Shown here: piece by piece, positions 1 to 6,695 of the stretch | Layout of the letters: the number at the start of each line of letters is the position of its first letter | How positions within the stretch are numbered: position 1 is the first letter of the stretch | DNA from: an uncultured Lachnospiraceae bacterium | Lineage (GTDB): Bacteria > Bacillota > Clostridia > Lachnospirales > Lachnospiraceae | Length of the DNA stretch: 14,042 bases | NCBI GenBank assembly: GCA_937915975.1 | Contig: CALGGL010000106.1 | Span: forward strand, 1-14,042 | Direction of reading: 5' to 3' | Position numbers and translations under genes: made by a program | Notes under the pieces: generated by a model | What the model was told of the DNA's origin: nothing | What the model saw: only the letters and a program-made list of their open reading frames with translations | Database searches by the model: none

Positions 1-513
1 TCACATTAAAATCATTTTCATCTACGTCCAAATCAAACCCCGATGTTAACTCACCAAAACAATGTGAAAATTCAACATTTTCCGTATTAAAACTGTTAAG
101 ATTATACCAATCTTTGTAACCTCTATTTGTTTTAAAAAACATAAGATATATTTCATGTAATGGCCTATTTAAATTATCATATAAACCATCTACATCTACA
201 TCATCTGTAAAAACAATTTGTGCTACTCTATCACCATAAATGTTTTCACCAAAAGCAAGTTTATTAATTTCACTTTCAAATTTATCTTTTTTAAGTCTCT
301 TGAACTTCCTTAAATAGTACTTACACTCATAACCAGCAACAACTTTTTTATAATATAACGTATCTATGATTTCACCACTACTGTTTAAAATCAATTCACC
401 ATCATCATTAAATCCAAAAGTAACTCTAATATCACTTGGGTTAATAGTGAAATATCTGTTTTTTTCTTTTTGTTCGTAATCGCCACAAGCAACAACCTTA
501 ATAATGCTATTGA
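1..513 (-). other. AT-rich foreign segment fused to purB; possible phage structural-protein fragment
   Basis: This is the part of the purB reading frame beyond the break. Its codon use is strongly A/T-ending (AAT, GAT, TTA, GGT), unlike the CTG, GCC and CGG codons of purB just upstream. The translation includes [19 protein letters not shown], then [18 protein letters not shown], then a [20 protein letters not shown] stretch and [14 protein letters not shown]. From memory this pattern resembles the so-called stabilization proteins of crAss-like gut phages; I cannot run a search, so this is a weak assignment. The only nearby ATG (538-536) has no ribosome binding site and lies in the purB-like part, so the segment does not start as its own gene here. 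The protein continues past the left edge. Confidence 0.35.
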
Positions 514-1837
514 TTTCTTTTAATTCCTCATAACCCATGGGGAAACTGTCACTTTCGGCAATTAATTCCAGAAGGTTGTTATCCTTTCCTTCTACCTTAA
601 CATGGGCACCGGCCTGCATGGACAATTCACGGATCTTCTCATGCAGCTCCTGGCGATCGCCACCGGCTTTTACCGCGTCCATCATAATGTTCTCCGTGGC
701 CATAAAGGGGAGCTCCGACATCAAGCGCTTCTCGATGACTTTCTCGTAAACAACCAGACCATCCACCACATTCAGATACAGATCCAGGATCCCGTCAATG
801 GTTAAGAATGCTTCTGCCACACTTAACCGCTTATTGGCGGAATCGTCCAGGGTTCTTTCAAACCACTGGGTAGCCGCCGTGATGGCGGGATTCAGCGCAT
901 CGATCATAACGTAGCGGGACAAAGAGGCGATTCTCTCACTGCGCATGGGATTTCTCTTATAGGCCATGGCCGAGGAACCGATCTGACTTTTCTCAAAAGG
1001 CTCTTCCACTTCTTTCAAATGCTGCAGCAAACGAATGTCATTGGAAAATTTATGGGCACTGGAAGCAATTCCCGCTAACACATTACAAACTCTGGTATCC
1101 AGTTTTCTGGAGTACGTTTGACCGGAAACCGGGAAACAGGAAGAGAATCCCATTTTTTCCGCGATCCGACGATCCGCCTCTCGACACGCTTCCTCATCCC
1201 CTTCAAACAATTCCAGGAAGCTTGCCTGGGTGCCGGTTGTTCCCTTGGATCCTAACAGTTTCATATGGGACAGCACATGATCCAGGTCTTCCAGATCCAT
1301 TACCAGTTCCTGCATCCAAAGGGTTGCTCTTTTCCCCACCGTTGTGGGCTGAGCCGGCTGGAAATGAGTAAACGCCAGGGTGGGAAGTTCTTTATATTGA
1401 TCCGCAAATACCGATAACTCCCGGATCACATTCACCAATTTTTTCTTCACCAGACGAAGACCCTCTGTCATAAGGATCACATCCGTATTATCTCCCACGT
1501 AACAGGAAGTGGCTCCTAAATGAATGATTCCGGCAGCCTTTGGGCACTGCACGCCGTAGGCATATACATGACTCATCACATCGTGTCTTACTTCCTTTTC
1601 CCGCGCCTTCGCCACCTCATAATTAATATCCTCTGCATGGTCCTTTAATTCCTGGATCTGCTCATCGGTGATCCTGGGATTCCCGTTGGCATCTTTCAAG
1701 CCTAATTCCTGCTCGGTTTCCGCCAGGGCGATCCACAATTTTCTCCAGGTTCGAAACTTCTTATCCTGAGAGAAGATGTATTGCATTTCCTTACTTGCAT
1801 ATCTTTCCGATAAAGGACTTACATATTTATCGTTCAT
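1..1837 (-). CDS. purB: Adenylosuccinate lyase, C-terminus replaced in frame by an unrelated AT-rich sequence (partial, open at left edge)
   Basis: Adenylosuccinate lyase acts twice in purine synthesis, releasing fumarate from SAICAR and from adenylosuccinate in the cytoplasm. I translated the minus strand from ATG 1837-1835 (GAGGAG just upstream) and met no stop before the window edge, giving 612 codons. Residues 1 to about 441 read as Pur[15 protein letters not shown] (106-119), [10 protein letters not shown] (157-166, the catalytic His region) and the fumarase-superfamily signature [11 protein letters not shown] (287-297). Clostridial PurB proteins of this type normally end near residue 475 with a conserved tail. 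Here that tail is missing, and after [11 protein letters not shown] (433-443) the reading continues for about 170 residues with no resemblance to PurB. Base composition drops from about 50% to about 27% GC at the same place. The PurB assignment is secure. Whether the fusion exists in a living cell is doubtful. Confidence 0.85.
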   Translation of the reverse strand, partial: MNDKYVSPLSERYASKEMQYIFSQDKKFRTWRKLWIALAETEQELGLKDANGNPRITDEQIQELKDHAEDINYEVAKAREKEVRHDVMSHVYAYGVQCPKAAGIIHLGATSCYVGDNTDVILMTEGLRLVKKKLVNVIRELSVFADQYKELPTLAFTHFQPAQPTTVGKRATLWMQELVMDLEDLDHVLSHMKLLGSKGTTGTQASFLELFEGDEEACREADRRIAEKMGFSSCFPVSGQTYSRKLDTRVCNVLAGIASSAHKFSNDIRLLQHLKEVEEPFEKSQIGSSAMAYKRNPMRSERIASLSRYVMIDALNPAITAATQWFERTLDDSANKRLSVAEAFLTIDGILDLYLNVVDGLVVYEKVIEKRLMSELPFMATENIMMDAVKAGGDRQELHEKIRELSMQAGAHVKVEGKDNNLLELIAESDSFPMGYEELKEINSIIKVVACGDYEQKEKNRYFTINPSDIRVTFGFNDDGELILNSSGEIIDTLYYKKVVAGYECKYYLRKFKRLKKDKFESEINKLAFGENIYGDRVAQIVFTDDVDVDGLYDNLNRPLHEIYLMFFKTNRGYKDWYNLNSFNTENVEFSHCFGELTSGFDLDVDENDFNV

Positions 1838-1948
1838 CTTATTCTCCTCTTTCAAGTTATATTTACTATTTTTCTCATATGAGTTAACGCAAAAAAATAT
1901 ATTTTAATGCTCAATTATCCTCATAAGATTGTTACTTAAACCATAACT

Positions 1949-1977
1949 ACTTTAACTTAAATAAGATGACATGTCAA
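1949..1977 (-). promoter_or_regulatory. Putative sigma-70 promoter for purB
   Basis: On the minus strand TTGACA (1977-1972) is followed after 17 bases by TAAAGT (1954-1949), a perfect -35 and a 4/6 match to the -10. It would give a leader of about 105 bases before the purB start. The same place holds a weak hairpin (ATAAGAT at 1961-1967 facing AATCTTAT near 1979-1986) that overlaps the -35. I see no purine riboswitch core in the leader. Confidence 0.45.
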
Positions 1978-2032
1978 TAATCTTATGTACATCCTCACTG
2001 CATAATCACACCATTATCCAAAAACATCCCTT

Positions 2033-3418
2033 TTATATCTCCAGCTCCCTGCAAAGTCTGAGTCCTTTTTCCACGAAGCCTCCGCCAAACTGTCTTCTGA
2101 TTTTCCAGGCATACCTGTTTTCAGCATTTTCAAACTTACAAATCTGAAAATCAATAACATCCGAAATTCGAAGTCCCGAATTATTATTAACATTGACTCC
2201 ACCGATTTTATCAGCTTCAACAGTTCCATCTGTTTCACTATTATCAACACCCATAAGCTCTTTATAAAACCTCTTCATATCAAGAAGAACCTCGCATGCT
2301 GCATCGGCTGCCCACATGGTACGATTGTCAGGAGTAATTATATTTACGGTTTTCAAATCATAATGTGCTGCATTTTTCGTATTTTGAATCGCAAAACTTT
2401 GCTCTCTCACTCCAACATCTATATCCGGCATAGTAGCAAGATAAATCAAAAACAGCTGTATAAAATACACATCCCTTAAATCTATTCCCCAAGGAGTAAG
2501 AGGATTTAAGTCTATCATTCTAAGTTCAATATGTCCGACACCTTCCTCCTTAAGCTTCTTAAGACTGTATTTACCCACCGGTTTTAAACGTACAGGATAA
2601 TAAAGCTCTGCCGATGAATGAATAAGTCCCAGATCAATATAAGCCGTTATGCTGTCTACATATTTTTCTATATTCCTATAATCAAGGATCGGTGTAAAAA
2701 AATTCCAATAGCCAAGCTCCGAGCATCTGGTACTTCCCATTCCGTTAAATATATCCTTACCAAGAACACCCTTTTCAACATATGAGCTGTCCAAAAGCGG
2801 ACTTGCTGCCGTTATTGCAACGATTAGCCAATTATATACCTGAGCCTTTCCGGCAAGTGAAACATAGAACCGGTTCTTATAGCTTTTAAAGTCAGGCAAT
2901 TCATCATCTCCAACGGAAGCATCGCCCTCATCACTTCTCTTTTTCTTCGCCTCATAATCAGCCCTTAGCAATTCCTCGGAAAAAGAATAGTTAAAATGGA
3001 TACCGGAAAATGTCATCTTATATCTTCCGTATCTCTCGGAAAGGTATTCACGGTAAACCTCCTTCTCCTTTTCTTCACCCTCATATCTTGCTATGGGAAT
3101 ATCCGACTCCTTGCTTATGTAGGGCGGATTTGAAAACGGCCAAAGGTATTCCGGCTCGGGAAGCTTTTTTAATGTTTCCACTATGTAGCGTGTATGCTTT
3201 TCAAGCTCCCCCAAAGCTTCCCTCGCACTGCTTGTAACAGAGGTATTAATCTCAGTTTGATTCTCACAGAAATCCCTGACTATATTATCATTTCCCGGAA
3301 ATGGATGCTTAGTCTTTGCAAAAAAACCGTCTCTGGTAATTCTCAGACTTTCTTTTTCAAGGCCGATATTTCCCTTAAGTATATTTTTTTGAACTTCTTT
3401 ATTATTAAAATCCAACAT
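2033..3418 (-). CDS. gshA: Glutamate-cysteine ligase, GshA type
   Basis: Predicted to join glutamate through its gamma-carboxyl to cysteine using ATP, in the cytoplasm. The 461-residue protein carries the hallmarks of the E. coli GshA / GshF N-terminal family: NIGLEKESLRIT (17-28), then a DFCENQTEIN stretch, FSGIHFNYSF, GKAQVYNWLIVAITAASPL, and HIELRMIDLNPLTPWGID for the active-site region. It stops after about 460 residues, so it lacks the ATP-grasp glutathione synthetase half of the roughly 750-residue GshF fusions. No separate gshB is visible. The start ATG has GAGGTG upstream at normal spacing. It is the last gene of a three-gene minus-strand run, 94 bases after the GCS2-family gene. The product may therefore be gamma-glutamylcysteine or a related dipeptide; full glutathione is not supported by this window. 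Confidence 0.85.
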   Translation of the reverse strand: MLDFNNKEVQKNILKGNIGLEKESLRITRDGFFAKTKHPFPGNDNIVRDFCENQTEINTSVTSSAREALGELEKHTRYIVETLKKLPEPEYLWPFSNPPYISKESDIPIARYEGEEKEKEVYREYLSERYGRYKMTFSGIHFNYSFSEELLRADYEAKKKRSDEGDASVGDDELPDFKSYKNRFYVSLAGKAQVYNWLIVAITAASPLLDSSYVEKGVLGKDIFNGMGSTRCSELGYWNFFTPILDYRNIEKYVDSITAYIDLGLIHSSAELYYPVRLKPVGKYSLKKLKEEGVGHIELRMIDLNPLTPWGIDLRDVYFIQLFLIYLATMPDIDVGVREQSFAIQNTKNAAHYDLKTVNIITPDNRTMWAADAACEVLLDMKRFYKELMGVDNSETDGTVEADKIGGVNVNNNSGLRISDVIDFQICKFENAENRYAWKIRRQFGGGFVEKGLRLCRELEI

Positions 3419-3512
3419 AGTTTCACCTCAAAAATCACCATATCTTACAATGCCACGGTCATTAAAGCTTATTCTTTCTGCATAGCCTAATTTTCCTACC
3501 GCGAAAAGAAGC

Positions 3513-4892
3513 TTACACTCTGGCATACTCATATATAAAATCTCTCATTCTCTGACCGCTCATTATTCCATCGGCCAGCTTTCTCGCAGGTGATATAAGA
3601 GTTTCCGCACGCTCATATATAGAAGCAAGATATTTTTCTTCACCGAAGCCACGTTTGGAAAGTCCCTTTTCGGCAAGCACCAACACCTCTCTGCAAAGCA
3701 CCTTTAAAGCTTCCTTATCTATGAAATCAGGCAGAATTCTTCTGTTCATAATCTTTCTTAATTCACCGGATGTATATCCGTGATGATAAAGCACATTATC
3801 ATTTTTAAAAAGCTCCGTCACCTCATCCAAAACCTCGGATAAACCTACATGAAATGCAGCAACCGACATAGCATCCGAAAAAGGCTGGCAGCATCCGCTT
3901 CTGTACTCAATTGTTCCCCTGAATGTAAGATCTTCAAATTTGTATGTTCTGAGGAACTGAAGATCACTGTCTCCCGGCTTAAATCTATACGGATGATACT
4001 GCCCGTCTTCATAATACTCTCCGATTATCTCCTGCTGTGAAAAATACTCAATTATAGGAATCGGATGGAAATGAAGATAATGTCCGTTTCTTTCTGTACA
4101 GAATATGCTCGTTCTGTAAATATATTCCATAAGCTCATCTATATCATCGGGAAGCTTCTCAAAAACACCGATATTGTGTGGATTTATCCCATGAGTACTG
4201 TTTTCCCAAAACATATCCCTGATACATAAAACATCCGGTTCCTCATCCATCCACGAATTCGCGAAAAGAATACTTTTTATCGGCTCCAACAGTGAAAATG
4301 CATCAATGGTCTGAATCAGCTTGTCTTTTGTCACGTCAAGCTGAACCTGAGAGGCACAGGCATAAGCTCCAAAATCCGGATATTTATGGAAATACATCGG
4401 ATATTCCCATCTTTCGGAACGTCTTAGATAGCCCTCAAGCATCTGATATCTCGGGACAGGTAAAAATACATTTTCATTTACCTTATATCCCGGATTAATA
4501 CCCATACCGGTAAGTAAATGTTCGTGTTTCTCAAGCTTTGAATTCAAAGCATCTATATATTTCTTAAATCTGTCCGATATAGGAGTAAGACTCTTCTCCT
4601 TGGCAAATGAAAATTCAAGGTTATTGTATGAGCAGTCAAAGGATAAATTATCCCCCGTAACAGGCTCGGTTGCAGAGTATGCATAACCGTTTTCATCAAA
4701 CCCCTGTGGTACAAAGCCATACTCCTCACAAAATTCCTTAGTCACACTTCTTGTTACATTAAAATCAGTTGCCTTCCCGGTAAGATTTACAACCGGCATC
4801 TCAATTTCTATTCCTATATAATTATCTTTTTTTGTAGTTGTCGGAACTATATATCTTTCATACAGTGCCTTTTTTAATTCTTCCTTGTTCAT
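3513..4892 (-). CDS. GCS2-family glutamate-amine/cysteine ligase (EgtA / plant-GCL-like)
   Basis: This 459-residue protein looks like the second, structurally related class of glutamate-cysteine ligases (GCS2; plant GSH1 and actinobacterial EgtA are members). Visible marks are YIGIEIEMPVVNL (25-37) with the two glutamates expected to bind metal/ATP, GMGINPGYK followed by the PRYQMLEGYLRR stretch, ACASQVQLDV and LLEPIKSILFANS, and a C-terminal FRGTIEYRSGCCQPFSDA segment. Each has a counterpart in plant GCL. The family joins glutamate to an amine using ATP; the amine here is unknown. It is divergent, and a second, unrelated-looking GCL follows in the same operon, so simple redundancy seems unlikely. 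The start has AAGGAG upstream; the gap to the preceding gene is 75 bases and contains a short CCGAT/ATCGG hairpin (4947-4960). Confidence 0.7.
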   Translation of the reverse strand: MNKEELKKALYERYIVPTTTKKDNYIGIEIEMPVVNLTGKATDFNVTRSVTKEFCEEYGFVPQGFDENGYAYSATEPVTGDNLSFDCSYNNLEFSFAKEKSLTPISDRFKKYIDALNSKLEKHEHLLTGMGINPGYKVNENVFLPVPRYQMLEGYLRRSERWEYPMYFHKYPDFGAYACASQVQLDVTKDKLIQTIDAFSLLEPIKSILFANSWMDEEPDVLCIRDMFWENSTHGINPHNIGVFEKLPDDIDELMEYIYRTSIFCTERNGHYLHFHPIPIIEYFSQQEIIGEYYEDGQYHPYRFKPGDSDLQFLRTYKFEDLTFRGTIEYRSGCCQPFSDAMSVAAFHVGLSEVLDEVTELFKNDNVLYHHGYTSGELRKIMNRRILPDFIDKEALKVLCREVLVLAEKGLSKRGFGEEKYLASIYERAETLISPARKLADGIMSGQRMRDFIYEYARV

Positions 4893-4967
4893 AAGTAACT
4901 CCTTTTTATAATCCTACGACTATCCCTTTTTACATTTTTTATTGTTCCGATAACAATCGGTATATAA

Positions 4968-5834
4968 TTACAGATTAGAGAATGATAAGTAAAGCTTTTC
5001 CATATCCTTAGGGTCCTCAACATAAAGATTTCCATGTTCCTTACCCTGATACAAAAGATAAGCTCCCTTATAGGCAAATAGTGTAGCCGCAGGCACCTTG
5101 CTCCATTCATTTTCCTTAATTCTTTTTTCCTCCGGTCTTTTGTCCCAGTCCGACTCCTTCATACCCATCCAACCGGACTCCTCGCCGCTGTCAAATATTG
5201 TTCCCTTTGTAAGTGGATCCGTAGAAAAAATCACCCAACTGTTACCCTGATGAAAATGTAAAGAACCATATAGATTTGTATGTGCATATAATAGCTCTCC
5301 GTCATATATAAGAAGATTAAGCTTATTTCCGACTGACATTTTTGCTACAATGTCCTCCAGCACACTGAATCTTTCTTTATCTTTTAGCTCCCTTCCTTTT
5401 TTTTCGCTCTCCTCATTTATCTTATCTATGATATACAAAAGAATTCTTTCACTGTCGGTCTCGCCCTTTTGCTTTTTTACATATTCATTCATAGGAGCAA
5501 AATCAAAGATTGTTCCGTTATGAATAAGAGTCCATCTCCTTTTATACGCATCAAAGCCGGTAAACGGATGACAGTTTTTCAAATCCACATTTCCTATGGT
5601 CGCTCTCCTTATATGAGCAAGCACTACAGGTGATGCGATATCCTCCGTAAATCTCTCCTTAAGATAATTACTTTTTGATGCCTGAAGCGTTTCCTTTTCG
5701 ATGTTCGTATGGATTCCGTCAAGCAAAGCAAGTCCCCATCCGTTCGGATGACCGTCACTGTGCGAGTAGAACTCACGCAAAAGACTGTTAAGCTTTATTT
5801 TTTTTGAACTGCTGTATCCAAATATCTGGCACAT
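4968..5834 (-). CDS. Class II glutamine amidotransferase-like Ntn hydrolase (EgtC-like)
   Basis: The 288-residue protein begins Met-Cys (MCQIFGY), so removal of Met would expose Cys2 as the N-terminal nucleophile typical of class II glutamine amidotransferases. Other marks are HPNGWGLALLDG (29-40), an HIRRATIG segment followed by CHPF near residues 75-92, LIHNGTIF for substrate binding, DSERILLYIIDKI, and STDPL near the C-terminal part. The whole length is one amidotransferase domain with no synthetase domain attached. This matches stand-alone hydrolases such as EgtC, which removes gamma-glutamate from an ergothioneine intermediate. It is first in the minus-strand run with GCS2 and gshA. I infer that it hydrolyses a gamma-glutamyl amide made by one of those ligases. 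GGGGAGG lies just upstream of the ATG. Confidence 0.75.
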   Translation of the reverse strand: MCQIFGYSSSKKIKLNSLLREFYSHSDGHPNGWGLALLDGIHTNIEKETLQASKSNYLKERFTEDIASPVVLAHIRRATIGNVDLKNCHPFTGFDAYKRRWTLIHNGTIFDFAPMNEYVKKQKGETDSERILLYIIDKINEESEKKGRELKDKERFSVLEDIVAKMSVGNKLNLLIYDGELLYAHTNLYGSLHFHQGNSWVIFSTDPLTKGTIFDSGEESGWMGMKESDWDKRPEEKRIKENEWSKVPAATLFAYKGAYLLYQGKEHGNLYVEDPKDMEKLYLSFSNL

Positions 5835-5881
5835 AACTCTTCCTCCCCGTCACACAATTTACAAGCATCAATATATAATTT

Positions 5882-5910
5882 ATTGTATTAAACCGTCTTT
5901 TATTTGTATA
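5882..5910 (-). promoter_or_regulatory. Possible promoter of the gamma-glutamyl gene cluster
   Basis: On the minus strand TATACA (5910-5905, 4/6) and TACAAT (5887-5882, 5/6) are separated by 17 bases, giving a leader of roughly 40 bases before the amidotransferase start at 5834. The -35 is weak, in keeping with possible activator dependence. Confidence 0.35.
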
Positions 5911-5931
5911 ATTCTTTTTCGATATAATCCG

Positions 5932-5950
5932 TTATAGGAAAAAACTATAA
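5932..5950. promoter_or_regulatory. TTATAG-N7-CTATAA dyad between divergent promoters
   Basis: A perfect 6-base inverted repeat with a 7-base A-rich centre. It sits about 22 bases upstream of the -35 of the amidotransferase promoter and about 28 bases upstream of the -35 of the plus-strand small-RNA promoter. The position suits a shared operator; the binding protein is not identifiable. Short AT-rich dyads arise by chance, so support is limited. Confidence 0.3.
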
Positions 5951-5978
5951 CAGATGACATATGGGGTTGTGAAATAAA

Positions 5979-6007
5979 TTGACAAACCAATTTCTATGTT
6001 TTACAAT
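5979..6007 (+). promoter_or_regulatory. Near-consensus sigma-70 promoter for a small RNA
   Basis: TTGACA (5979-5984), a 17-base spacer, then TACAAT (6002-6007): 11 of 12 consensus positions at optimal spacing. It is the best promoter in the window, yet no protein gene lies downstream on this strand; the next gene is convergent. Confidence 0.7.
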
Positions 6008-6012
6008 GTACT

Positions 6013-6128
6013 TAACAAGCTAGTCGGAGAGGTGACGTGCATCACCTACTCTGGCGCCAACTAATTAAACTGTAAGAACAGCCATCTTAATCTTTGCAAG
6101 AGTCAGGATGGCTGTTCTTATGTTCTCT
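6013..6128 (+). ncRNA. Candidate structured small RNA of unknown family
   Basis: The predicted transcript starts about 6 bases after the -10 box and ends near 6120-6128. Two helices are evident. The first pairs GTCGGAG-AGGTGA (6023-6035) with TCACCT-A-CTCTGGC (6042-6055), 13 pairs with two G-U wobbles, one bulged A and a 6-base loop. The second is a perfect 14-bp stem, TAAGAACAGCCATC (6073-6086) with its complement at 6107-6120, likely the terminator. Between them is an unpaired AT-rich linker. No ORF of useful size lies within it. I compared it by eye with preQ1, guanidine, fluoride, THF, c-di-GMP and ZTP riboswitch cores and saw no match. It has no downstream gene to control in cis, so a trans-acting or stand-alone RNA is the better guess. 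Confidence 0.5.
6073..6120 (+). terminator. Hairpin terminator of the small RNA
   Basis: A perfect 14-bp stem with a 20-base loop. The 3' arm ends in TTCTTA and is followed by TGTTCTCTATG, U-rich rather than a clean U run, so termination may be incomplete. Confidence 0.5.
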
Positions 6129-6235
6129 ATGTAACTTAATTATATCAATTGCGAGTTTTATAACTGCAATAATAATCAGGTGATAAGCACATCAAAGCAA
6201 AATACTACAAATGTAAACAAGAATGTCCAAAATTA

Positions 6236-6570
6236 CTGTTTATCGCAGTAAGACAGGTATCAGATTGGTTAATATATTTCACACTTTATTTACTTATGGG
6301 CAGGAAAAGCATATGAAAAGGCTGATACAACAACATTTGCCCGATTTGTGTAAAATCAAAAGTGAAAATCCGAATTAATTCGCTCAGAAACCGAACTGTT
6401 TGAGCGTAGCGAGTTTTCGGTTTCGTGCGAATTAAAAGGATTTGAACTTATTGATTTCACAAATTGTTGGCACGTTGTGTATCAGCCTTTTTAATATGCT
6501 TTCCTGCTAAACAGTATTGGCAGTGTGAAATATATAAGTATTTTCACTCACACCATACTGCGATAAACAG
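6236..6570. repeat. 335-base imperfect fold-back (inverted repeat) element
   Basis: The left arm (6236-6383) and the reverse complement of the right arm (6427-6570) align along nearly their whole length. Shared blocks include CTGTTTATCGCAGTA at the outer ends, ATATATTTCACACT, GCAGGAAA, AAAAGGCTGATACA, ATTTGTG and TAATTCGC. The pairing continues inward through GAAACCGAA (6387-6395) with TTCGGTTTC (6416-6424) to an apical loop of about 20 bases containing GAGCGTAGCGAG. The whole stretch could thus form one long rod in RNA or a cruciform in DNA. No coding capacity is evident and I found no target-site duplication. Possible explanations are a MITE-like fold-back transposon remnant or a long-hairpin RNA. 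The outer 15 bases match perfectly while the middle has diverged, which fits selection or transposase recognition at the ends. Confidence 0.8.
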
Positions 6571-6695
6571 AAGTTTACTGATTTAGCAAATTGATTGCGT
6601 GTTGGCAAACTGCCTTTTTATATTCGTATTTATGAAATTATATATCGTGGCAATCAAAGCATACCATGTCATCTAACCGACCTTGCGATTACGCC

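Larger units (their letters stand above)
5835..6695. other. 861-base non-coding region
   Basis: In order it holds the amidotransferase leader and promoter, the TTATAG dyad, the small-RNA promoter, the small RNA with its terminator, about 115 bases of unremarkable AT-rich sequence, the fold-back element, and about 125 bases before the acyl-CoA synthetase stop. The last part contains a weak GGCA/TGCC hairpin near 6604-6614 but no convincing terminator for the minus-strand operon. Reading frames that cross this region on the plus strand lack a ribosome binding site and run into the synthetase antisense, so I do not count them. Confidence 0.6.

Noticed and set aside
1838..1942. Purine riboswitch in the purB leader.
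   Set aside because: The leader is AT-rich without the conserved three-way junction sequences or a terminator before the start codon.
1961..1987. Hairpin after gshA as its terminator.
   Set aside because: The 7-bp AT-only stem is not followed by a T run on the minus strand and overlaps the purB -35 element.
2014..2250. Short minus-strand frame overlapping the 3' end of gshA.
   Set aside because: It is a frame shadow of the conserved gshA C-terminus with no independent ribosome binding site.
6236..6570. Fold-back element as a retron msr-msd RNA or an integron attC site.
   Set aside because: No reverse transcriptase or integrase is encoded in the window, and the attC core sites and retron branching features are not visible.
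5952..6674. AGATGACAT at 5952-5960 and its reverse complement at 6666-6674, as possible ends of an inserted element spanning the non-coding region.
   Set aside because: A 9-base match is short, the same word also occurs at 1964-1972, and no target duplication or extended terminal homology surrounds it.
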